Positions 23,726-30,325 of a stretch of 36,265 nucleotides of DNA are shown one piece after another. Position 1 is the stretch's first letter. The number at the start of each line of letters is the position of its first letter. This DNA comes from a virus, in the IMG/VR virus record IMGVR_UViG_3300027974_000078, positions 1 to 36,265 of that record; one strand, given 5' to 3'. A program made the position numbers and the translations under genes. The notes beneath the pieces were generated by a model. The model saw only the letters and a program-made list of their open reading frames with translations. It had not been told where the DNA came from and did no database searches.

Positions 23726-24967
23726 TTACGCCGTGTATGTACCGTTACCGGTGAATTTAATAATTGTGTTGGAGCCGCTTGTAGTGATTGTCGGCGACCC
23801 TGTTGTAACCGCGCTATAAGAAACTGTTGGCACTGAAATAATAACTACCCCAGACCCACCAGCCCCACCAGCCCCACTAGTTACATAAACCGCACCGCCA
23901 CCACCACCACCACCCGTGTTAGCTGTTCCCGCGCCTCCCGTGCCATTATACGAGCCAAAACCGCCGCCGCCAGAACCACCTGCTGAGTTAGCATTACCTC
24001 CTCCGGCTGCATAAGCACCGCCACCACCGCCGCCAGCATAATATGTAGACGTTCCAGTAATGCTAGATTGCAGACCAATACCGCCAAGCCCACCATTCGG
24101 GGCGTTAGCTGACCCTGCACCGCCAACAGCCCCCGCACCGCCACCACCGCCGCCAACATAATATATACCATTTGTTGCGCCAGTGCCGCCGTTACTTCCT
24201 TGACCAGATACACCTGTGCCGCCGGGGGTTGTGGGGCCGGGATTGGGCGAGCCGCCACCACCACCGGACCCCCCATTACCGCCGCTTCCGGGCGGTGAAC
24301 TAGACTCTAGTTGACCGCCTATGCCACCACCGGAAGAGGTAATAGAACTAAATACAGAATTAGAACCAGCAGTTAACCCTGTAGAAGGACGAGCCGCAGT
24401 ACCTCCGGTTCCACCGCCGCCAACCGTAGCGGTATAAGTTACGCCGGGGGTAAGAGTTAAACTGCTAGTTAAATAGCCGCCCGCGCCCGCGCCGCCTCCC
24501 GTGTCGCCGCACCCGCCACCGCCGCCAGCAACAACAAGATATTGTGCACTATAGGGGGTCGGAACAGTTATTGGGTTTGAGTTTGCGCCGGGACCGTCGC
24601 CAACAGAGTTGGTTGCAAAAACATAAAATGTATACGTTGTGCTGGGGGTAAGACCCGTTACACTAATTGAAGCGGAAGGAGGAGACGCTGTAACAGTTCC
24701 AATTAAACCGCCGGGAATTGATATTGCGGTAATTTTAGTAATGGTAGAACCGCCATTATATCCAAGAGTATATGGAACCGTTGCGGTTGTTCCAGATACG
24801 GTAACAGTTCCAACCGCCGGAGCGCTTGGCACGACTGGCAATAGCCCATACCAATTTCGTGCGCCTATAGATTGTTGGGCTTCGTACAAATGCCACACGC
24901 CGCTCGATTGCGCTGATGTCGAGCGGTTTTGAGGCCCATAAATACCACCATTCGAGCGGGTTGACAT
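23726..24967 (-). CDS. adhesin-like tail protein: fibronectin III plus glycine-rich domain
   Basis: 413 residues. VPSAPAVGTVTVSGTTATVPYT...GLTPSTTYTFYVFATNSVGDGP (about 46-130) is a fibronectin type III domain. From ~148 (YLVVAGGGGGC) to ~370 the chain is extremely Gly-rich with repeated GGGG blocks, and it ends GSGVVIISV...IIKFTGNGTYTA, a frequent ending of phage Gly-rich adhesins. The glycine part may form a polyglycine-II-like bundle as in T-even gp38 adhesins. Likely host receptor binding; the region is repetitive and prone to recombination. Confidence 0.8.
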   Translation of the reverse strand: MSTRSNGGIYGPQNRSTSAQSSGVWHLYEAQQSIGARNWYGLLPVVPSAPAVGTVTVSGTTATVPYTLGYNGGSTITKITAISIPGGLIGTVTASPPSASISVTGLTPSTTYTFYVFATNSVGDGPGANSNPITVPTPYSAQYLVVAGGGGGCGDTGGGAGAGGYLTSSLTLTPGVTYTATVGGGGTGGTAARPSTGLTAGSNSVFSSITSSGGGIGGQLESSSPPGSGGNGGSGGGGGSPNPGPTTPGGTGVSGQGSNGGTGATNGIYYVGGGGGGAGAVGGAGSANAPNGGLGGIGLQSSITGTSTYYAGGGGGGAYAAGGGNANSAGGSGGGGFGSYNGTGGAGTANTGGGGGGGAVYVTSGAGGAGGSGVVIISVPTVSYSAVTTGSPTITTSGSNTIIKFTGNGTYTA

Positions 24968-25320
24968 TAGCTGATAACCTCATAAGACGCTACGGCTTCA
25001 AGTTTAGCGGCGGTGTCGGCAGTCAGCCGCAAACTGTCACCTTCTTCAAGGTTGATGTATTTAGAAATAACATCAAGCCCCGCGTTAGGCGGAATGATAA
25101 CCTGATACGCCATGCGATACGCTGTGGAAGAACGAAAAACATCAACCGTAATTTTGTAAGACGCGGTAGTGTCTACGTTACCCACATAAAGCGCGTTTAT
25201 TTTTACAAGAGTGTTAGACGCTGCGGTGTTTGACACAATAGCCGTTGCGCTAACGCCTACGGCTTGCACGGCAACTTTGCCTATAATAGATTTGGGGTTG
25301 GCTTGATTGGGCGCGGTCAT
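24967..25320 (-). CDS. small virion protein (117 aa)
   Basis: Beta-rich: GKVAVQAVGVSATAIVSNTAASNTLVKINALYVGNV followed by SYKITVDVFRS and YINLEEGDSLRLTADTAAKLE. Such proteins accompany fibre genes in marine and freshwater phages and may cap or decorate tail components. It is coupled on both sides by one-base overlaps. No enzymatic motif. Confidence 0.7.
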   Translation of the reverse strand: MTAPNQANPKSIIGKVAVQAVGVSATAIVSNTAASNTLVKINALYVGNVDTTASYKITVDVFRSSTAYRMAYQVIIPPNAGLDVISKYINLEEGDSLRLTADTAAKLEAVASYEVIS

Positions 25321-25979
25321 TAGAAACTACCTCCGAAAATCATCGCGGCGATGATGGGTTTAGCAAAAGACGCATTAGCAAATTGCGTGAACACAAGGCT
25401 ATCTGTGCCCACTACAATAGGCGCGGGGGTTGTTTGCACCCACAACGTGTTGGTTAAAGTAGACCCTAATTCAATATAAAAACCATCGCCTGCGTTCATC
25501 TCAGCCGACAGATCATAATCAGTAGCGCGGGTCAATACCCATGTAGTGCTTACCGACCCTGCGTTTGTAACCGTGTACACCCCATTTTGTGCGGCGTTGG
25601 CTTGATCTTTGACAAGGATACGCTGGGTAGCCGCTGGCGTGGCGCCATCAACGGTAAACACGCCGTTAGCCGAAGCCGTAAGCGTGGCACCCACGCCGGA
25701 AGAGCCGTTAGCGTAGGTAGCTGTCAACGCTACCGTGCTTCCATAATCGCACGGTATTTGAGCAACTAGCCCGTTAATCGCGGCGTCTACATACTGTTTG
25801 TTAACCAGCGAATATGCTGCGGTAGGCGTTGTAGCCGTTGTGCCGGTTACGATAGCGGGTGAGGTAAACAACAACGCGTTGGTAAGTTTTTTGGTTGTGC
25901 CGCCTTGCACAATAGGCAGCACGTCCGTTGACGCGGCGGCGGTAGCGGCAGGCAAAGCGGAAATTGCAACATTAGCCAT
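25320..25979 (-). CDS. fibre-like protein, N-terminal attachment module
   Basis: 219 residues from MANVAISALPAATAAASTDV; CAGGGAAC before this ATG supports it over one 18 bp upstream. Central RILVKDQANAAQNGVYTVT...WVLTRATDYD...AGDGFYIELG (residues ~120-190) is a common phage fibre repeat domain. Its opening is paralogous to the 184-aa gene product. Probably part of the receptor-binding apparatus. Confidence 0.75.
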   Translation of the reverse strand: MANVAISALPAATAAASTDVLPIVQGGTTKKLTNALLFTSPAIVTGTTATTPTAAYSLVNKQYVDAAINGLVAQIPCDYGSTVALTATYANGSSGVGATLTASANGVFTVDGATPAATQRILVKDQANAAQNGVYTVTNAGSVSTTWVLTRATDYDLSAEMNAGDGFYIELGSTLTNTLWVQTTPAPIVVGTDSLVFTQFANASFAKPIIAAMIFGGSF

Positions 25980-25980
25980 A

Positions 25981-26691
25981 TTAGAAGTTCCCTGCAAAAA
26001 TGTTGAACCGCTGGCGGGTGCTGACGATAGCGTATGGGATGCTCATAACATCGTCAGGGTTGTTGATGCGCTTCAAGTTGCGTTTGGCGGACATAGCAAT
26101 GCGTTTGACTTGCGGCGATGGCTCGACACCAAACTCGGCGGCAATTTCGCAAGCCAGATTGTACCTGAACGCCCGAAGATAGCCCGGTGGAAATGACAGC
26201 GTAGTTGTCAACGTCGCGGGCTGGGTTAGTTCCTCAACCGAAATGAAATGCCATTCAAGCACTTTGGTAGGCTTGGGGTAGACATACATGCTAATATTTG
26301 GGTACTCCATGTTGATCCAAATCACCTGTGGGTATGTGCTAGTCACGGTTTTAACCGCGATGCCATCATACTGCTGCTGGTTGATGATCTTGATGCCGTA
26401 GGAAATGCCCGAAGCAGGGTCGATAAAGTATGTAGCGTCGTCTATCAGAATTGGGCGGTTGCCCACAAAATCGCCGCTAGGGCCAAGCGTGCGGCTCAAC
26501 ACATTGGGCGGCCACGAGAACACTTGGTCTTGTGTAGAGAACACCGAAAGACGTTCGGTGTTCCACGAGTCAATCATTTGATTAAGGGCCGACAACGCGT
26601 CTTGGGATGTAGCAGCAGACGGCGTTTCGCCTTCGGCAAGTTGGCCGATTAAGCGTAGTGCACCGTTAATCTGCTCGCCAGCCGTTGTCAT
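25981..26691 (-). CDS. head-tail connector, P22 gp4-like tail accessory factor
   Basis: 236 residues. EQINGALRLIGQLAEGETPS...ALNQMIDSWNTERLSVFS (5-51) and PPGYLRAFRYNLACEIAAEFG with VKRIAMSAKRNLKRIN near the C-terminus are typical of the gp4 family, which assembles under the portal to form the neck. AAGGATTAG precedes the ATG and lies inside the end of the 59-aa gene region. Unlike P22, five fibre-like genes separate it from the gp10-like gene. Confidence 0.88.
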   Translation of the reverse strand: MTTAGEQINGALRLIGQLAEGETPSAATSQDALSALNQMIDSWNTERLSVFSTQDQVFSWPPNVLSRTLGPSGDFVGNRPILIDDATYFIDPASGISYGIKIINQQQYDGIAVKTVTSTYPQVIWINMEYPNISMYVYPKPTKVLEWHFISVEELTQPATLTTTLSFPPGYLRAFRYNLACEIAAEFGVEPSPQVKRIAMSAKRNLKRINNPDDVMSIPYAIVSTRQRFNIFAGNF

Positions 26692-26699
26692 GCTAATCC

Positions 26700-26879
26700 T
26701 TACGAAGATTGCTTGCGACGGCGGCGCGTCTCAAGGTCATTGGATGGCTGATTATCGTTGGGTTCATTGGGTTTGTCAACGTCAAAACGAAACCAACCGT
26801 TCTTCTCATCGTCATCTGCTTCAGCATCAGAGATAGCAACTTTAGTGCCGTGGTCTGGATGGCGAAGGTAAATGTGCAT
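26700..26879 (-). CDS. small acidic protein between coat and gp4-like genes (59 aa)
   Basis: MHIYLRHPDHGTKVAISDAEADDDEKNGWFRFDV... then an Asn/Pro/Asp linker and a basic end ETRRRRKQSS. The opening HIYLRHPxHGTKVAISxxEA is familiar from short uncharacterised genes at this point in other P22-like genomes. It begins just after a terminator hairpin, so it may need its own promoter or read-through. Function unknown. Confidence 0.65.
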   Translation of the reverse strand: MHIYLRHPDHGTKVAISDAEADDDEKNGWFRFDVDKPNEPNDNQPSNDLETRRRRKQSS

Positions 26880-26891
26880 TTAACACCTTTG

Positions 26892-26919
26892 AAAAATGCC
26901 CCGCACCGAAGCGCGGGGC
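26892..26919 (-). terminator. intrinsic terminator after the 136-aa virion gene
   Basis: On the minus strand GCCCCGC-(GCTTCGGT)-GCGGGGC forms a 7-bp GC stem, followed by ATTTTT. This is a standard rho-independent terminator 14 bp after the stop codon of the 26933-27343 gene. It would trim transcript between the abundant capsid genes and the connector/tail genes. Confidence 0.8.
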
Positions 26920-26932
26920 AAGTTGGGGAGGA

Positions 26933-27343
26933 TTAGCCGATACGGTAGAGAGACCAAGAACCGTCGCCGGTTTTAACAGCGCGGAAAATCTGTGCGGTGC
27001 CAGCGGTGGCAACGACAGTCATCAAGCCAACAAGGGTCCAGCCCGTGTTGGTAACCAGCGTAATGACACCAGAGCTAGAACCGTTAACGTTAAGAACCGA
27101 GAAGTCAAAGCAGCTATTAGTTTTAGCCGACGACACCAAAACTTCCAGATCAGCCACGGTGGGCAGAGTGTAGGAAGCAGCGGATGTGCCGGGGGAGCCA
27201 AGGATAAGACCGTTTGCCAACTGGGCAGCGGTCAGAGTAGCAGTCGCAGTAGCCGTTGCAGGGGTAGCCTGAGTGCGGATTTGCACTTCAGCTACGTTGC
27301 CGTCACCAAGCTGGTAACCGCCAGCGCCATTAGGAAGAGCCAT
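26933..27343 (-). CDS. capsid-associated (decoration-like) protein (136 aa)
   Basis: MALPNGAGGYQLGDGNVAEVQ, Thr/Ala-rich middle, and beta-rich end (VITLVTNTGWTLVGLMTVVATAGTAQIFRAVKTGDGSWSLYRIG). Directly downstream of the coat gene, with AGGAG before the ATG. Position and beta content suggest a capsid decoration protein. No direct motif proves this. Confidence 0.7.
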   Translation of the reverse strand: MALPNGAGGYQLGDGNVAEVQIRTQATPATATATATLTAAQLANGLILGSPGTSAASYTLPTVADLEVLVSSAKTNSCFDFSVLNVNGSSSGVITLVTNTGWTLVGLMTVVATAGTAQIFRAVKTGDGSWSLYRIG

Positions 27344-27375
27344 GATATTTACTCCTAGAAGAATTGAAAGGGTAA

Positions 27376-27397
27376 GGCGCGGGCATTACCCCGCGCC
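27376..27397 (-). terminator. hairpin after the coat gene (weak terminator or RNA processing site)
   Basis: GGCGCGGG and CCCGCGCC (27376-27383 and 27390-27397) form a perfect 8-bp stem 9 bp downstream of the coat stop. The minus-strand flank TTACCCTTTC is only weakly U-rich, so partial termination or protection of the coat mRNA 3' end is likely. Confidence 0.55.
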
Positions 27398-27406
27398 AGT
27401 TATGGA

Positions 27407-28621
27407 TTAGCCCCAAAGACGAACGGCCATTGGTGCGCGGATCACGGAGTAGCCGTACAGTACGTCAATACGGCAAGGCATACGGTCATTGTTGATGTCG
27501 TACTGGCGAACAATACGCATCGAAATGCCGTTATGGACCTGACGCGAAGCCATATCCACACCCTGTGGCAACAGAAGATCGGCGGTGCCGAGAGTGATAG
27601 CGTTCTTCTGATAGATCAGGTTCTGTGGGTACTGAGTGCTTGCTGCGCCGACCACGGTCACAACTGCACCCGAAGCTGGGAACGCGTTGATGGTGGCCAG
27701 AGCATTTGCTGGGGTGTACATGGCTGGGGAGACGTTGATCGAAGCCCAGTTGCCCGAAGAAGCCGCAACGGTCGAGGTTACAACGAACTGCTGCAACGAA
27801 CCGGTGGACTGACGGGTCTGTGGGTTGACAGCATAAACGCCGGCAACAGTGAACACATCACCCTGTGTAAAGGTAGCAGAACCCGTGTCGCCGTTAATGG
27901 CGATGGTGGACTGGCCTTCAGTGGTGATGGTCGTAGCAACGGTCAGCGAAGCCGAAGCCGAACGCGTACCAGTGGTGTGCTGTGCAATCGACTGCGACAT
28001 ATTGATTTCGTCGTAGCCAAGCACGCCCTGACCCATCATGCCGTTTTTGAACTGGCGGCTAATGGTATCAACTGGGTTGAACAGGCCTTTCATGCCTTCG
28101 ACCAAACCAGCGTTAGCGGCTGGGTTGACGGTAGCATAACGGTCGTTCATTGGAACGGCGTATTCGTTCAGCTTCTGCTGGCCCTGCAACAGAACCAAAG
28201 AAGTCGAAGGAACCGAACCGGGGGTGCCGACAGTAGAGTAGATGTTCTTGTAGGCGTTAGCAACGTCGGCGTCCACAGAGGATGCCAACTGGCTAACACG
28301 AGGCTTCAGAACACGTTCTGCAAAGTCATCCAACTGCATTGTCAATTCGGCGGAGGTGAAGTTAACGCCGATATGCTTTTGAGTGGCGACAGTCAAAGTG
28401 GTGAACTGTTCGTTGTCATCCTGCACCTGAAGGGCGGCGCCGTCGGTGACGAGAGCGCGGTCAGGCAAACGAATACGCAGGGTCGAACCGATTTTAGCAC
28501 CTTCAACAGCAAAGCTGTCGTCGTACTGACGGTTCACGTTACGGGAGAGCACCAGATTGTTCTCGAGGATTTCGAGAGCTTTCCGAGTGATCATGTCAAT
28601 AGTAAGAATTGAGTTAGCCAT
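27407..28621 (-). CDS. major capsid protein, P22 gp5 coat family
   Basis: 404 residues. MANSILTIDMITRKALEILE, then NLVLSRNVNRQYDDSF and GSTLRIRLPDRA are strong P22-type coat signatures; the rest shows the HK97-like pattern with an inserted beta domain (SASLTVATTITTEGQSTIAINGD...VYAVNPQTRQSTG, about 220-280) and a C-terminal MRIVRQYDINNDRMPCRIDVLYG. Forms the capsid lattice with the scaffold protein upstream. Length is close to the 430-residue P22 protein. Confidence 0.95.
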   Translation of the reverse strand: MANSILTIDMITRKALEILENNLVLSRNVNRQYDDSFAVEGAKIGSTLRIRLPDRALVTDGAALQVQDDNEQFTTLTVATQKHIGVNFTSAELTMQLDDFAERVLKPRVSQLASSVDADVANAYKNIYSTVGTPGSVPSTSLVLLQGQQKLNEYAVPMNDRYATVNPAANAGLVEGMKGLFNPVDTISRQFKNGMMGQGVLGYDEINMSQSIAQHTTGTRSASASLTVATTITTEGQSTIAINGDTGSATFTQGDVFTVAGVYAVNPQTRQSTGSLQQFVVTSTVAASSGNWASINVSPAMYTPANALATINAFPASGAVVTVVGAASTQYPQNLIYQKNAITLGTADLLLPQGVDMASRQVHNGISMRIVRQYDINNDRMPCRIDVLYGYSVIRAPMAVRLWG

Positions 28622-28647
28622 TTTGGGTCAACCTTCCAAGGTTTGTG

Positions 28648-29412
28648 TTAGCGGAATTTCGACGCCTCTAGCTTCTTAATCTGGCGCTGCCGTTCGGCTG
28701 CGATCCAATCTGACGTACTCATAGCTTTAACAGAGCGTGGATCAGTCGTATCGTAAGCGGAAGTTCCGCTGCCTCTTGCAGTAACCGGAGAAATCGGCGA
28801 AGGAGCACTCGAAGATTTTCTTACGGGTGGATCAGAAGCCAGTCTAGCTTCGATCTTTCCAATTTCTTTTGCCTGCAAGATAGGTGGCAAACGAGCAATG
28901 CGATCAGCTTCTTTTGGGTTGGAACCAAGGAAGTAAGCTACGTCCGGTCCAGCATCAGAAGTCTGAATTGTCTCTGCCATAACGTCCGTGATGCGGAGGT
29001 TCGGGTTATACGCGACTTGTTCAAAGTCGTCATACTTGTTCCGAGCATCTTCTTCACGGTCATGGTAGGCTTCGACAAATTCGGTGCGCTGTCTTTGCGC
29101 GTCCCTCTTTGCAAGCAGTTCTTCGGCTTTGCGGGTGGCTAATGCGTCTGCATAGTCATCCACAGAGTTAAACTGATCGGCAGAGGGCATTGCCGCAGAA
29201 GGTCGATTGGCTTCCGCCGCTCGGGCCGACTGTTCGCGTTCCCATTTACGTTGTTCTCTTGCAAGACGTTTGCCAATAGCGGCGTCCAACTCTTCCTGAG
29301 TAAAGGTCTTGGATGCCTCTGATGACTGTTCTTCCGGCGTTGTACCTTCGGGGGCTGGGGCTGCCGTAGCTTCCAGTTCCGGCGCGGGAGCGTCCGCTAA
29401 CACATCTTCCAT
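28648..29412 (-). CDS. scaffolding protein
   Basis: 254 residues, highly charged. Acidic N-terminus (PAPELEATAAPAPEGTTPEEQ), EELDAAIGKRLAREQRKWEREQ coiled coil, and a basic C-terminal end (RQRQIKKLEASKFR) that can bind coat. Location immediately upstream of the coat gene is the usual one. AAAGGG precedes the ATG. Scaffold guides procapsid assembly and leaves before packaging. Confidence 0.85.
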   Translation of the reverse strand: MEDVLADAPAPELEATAAPAPEGTTPEEQSSEASKTFTQEELDAAIGKRLAREQRKWEREQSARAAEANRPSAAMPSADQFNSVDDYADALATRKAEELLAKRDAQRQRTEFVEAYHDREEDARNKYDDFEQVAYNPNLRITDVMAETIQTSDAGPDVAYFLGSNPKEADRIARLPPILQAKEIGKIEARLASDPPVRKSSSAPSPISPVTARGSGTSAYDTTDPRSVKAMSTSDWIAAERQRQIKKLEASKFR

Positions 29413-29454
29413 TTTTTGACCCTTTCAAGTCCCTAGCTGTCCGCGCTAGTGCGG

Positions 29455-29628
29455 TTAGACGATTGGCTCCACCAACAGTTGATCACCACTTTCGGTAGCC
29501 AATATAACAAGACTTTCGGTTGCAAGGAATACGCCAATGATTGGCGTAGAAGCCGTTGCGCCCCCTAAAGTAGCTATGGTCCTAAGACCGATAGCCAATC
29601 CATTTCTAATCGAACCGCCGAAGCTCAT
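29455..29628 (-). CDS. small hypothetical protein (57 aa)
   Basis: MSFGGSIRNGLAIGLRTIATLGG...SLVILATESGDQLLVEPIV. Starts within the stop of the 100-aa gene (ATGA overlap), which supports coupled translation. Hydrophobic beta-like sequence with no charged clusters; possibly a minor virion protein. No family recognised. Confidence 0.55.
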   Translation of the reverse strand: MSFGGSIRNGLAIGLRTIATLGGATASTPIIGVFLATESLVILATESGDQLLVEPIV

Positions 29629-29927
29629 CGGATGTTCATTGGTTTGGCGTAAAGGGTGCCCCCAGCACTAATCTGGATGGCGCTGACGCGCCAAGCACCA
29701 CTTACGGTAAGTGGAACGGTGAATGGAACCGGCGTGTTGGCGGGCAGCGGGATAGACGCCGTAGTGGCGGTCGCGCCTTCGCCAATGGTTACATAGGCGT
29801 CGGAGGTGCACCAAATCAGCACGCCCTGCGGTCCAGCAGGCCATGTTCCCGTTGAACCGGCAGTGCCAGTGTAGGCCACTGTTCTAGCCGGAAATGAGGC
29901 GTCCGCGCATGTGTCTAAGAGTTCCAT
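29625..29927 (-). CDS. small virion-type hypothetical protein (100 aa)
   Basis: From MELLDTCADASFPARTVAYT; AAAAGG at a good distance decides this start over one 15 bp upstream. Beta-rich: GVLIWCTSDAYVTIGEGATATTASIPLPANTPVPFTV, ending in ISAGGTLYAKPMNIR. Resembles small beta-sandwich head proteins of phages. Lies between portal-linked genes and the scaffold. Confidence 0.65.
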   Translation of the reverse strand: MELLDTCADASFPARTVAYTGTAGSTGTWPAGPQGVLIWCTSDAYVTIGEGATATTASIPLPANTPVPFTVPLTVSGAWRVSAIQISAGGTLYAKPMNIR

Positions 29928-29954
29928 GTTAAGCCTTTTCATCTGAGGGCTGCA

Positions 29955-30323
29955 TTATGACAGAAAACGCAGCTTATACAAGGTCTGAAGATAGAGGGCT
30001 ACAATTTCGTCAATGATGTTCTGCAACGCGGTGTCTTTGGCGTCAACAACCTCGTCGCGGCACTCTTCAATTTCGGCCAACTGATCGGCCAAAAACTCGG
30101 TTACGTTGTTGGTTTTTTTAGCTGACTGCAACGAAATCCCGCCAATCAAACCGTGACGCCCTTGATAGGTTTCGGCAAAAGTATCGGCCAAATCAACAAT
30201 GCCCTCGTAGAATTTCTGGAGGGCTTTGTGTTTTGCATAGCTACGGGTGTTGAGATGCACCGAGTGCGTAACATCGCGGGCTAAAAACATCATGCCGACA
30301 AAATCTGCTGCATTCTTTGACAT
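29955..30323 (-). CDS. DUF5856-like phage protein (122 aa)
   Basis: Four-helix pattern: ADFVGMMFLARDVTHSVHLNTRSYAKHKALQKFYEGIVDLADTF (6-49) with EE...E and H residues, then GRHGLIGG and a second helix pair. This is the DUF5856 pattern, reminiscent of ferritin/Dps-like bundles (H21, H24, E40), but metal binding is not shown. Starts 2 bp after the portal stop. Role in virions or in the infected cell unknown. Confidence 0.75.
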   Translation of the reverse strand: MSKNAADFVGMMFLARDVTHSVHLNTRSYAKHKALQKFYEGIVDLADTFAETYQGRHGLIGGISLQSAKKTNNVTEFLADQLAEIEECRDEVVDAKDTALQNIIDEIVALYLQTLYKLRFLS

Positions 30324-30325
30324 TT

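Noticed and set aside
27533-28612. Long frame (359 codons) on the + strand across the coat gene
   Set aside because: The minus strand encodes an unmistakable P22-type coat protein; the + strand frame has no ribosome site or recognisable domain.
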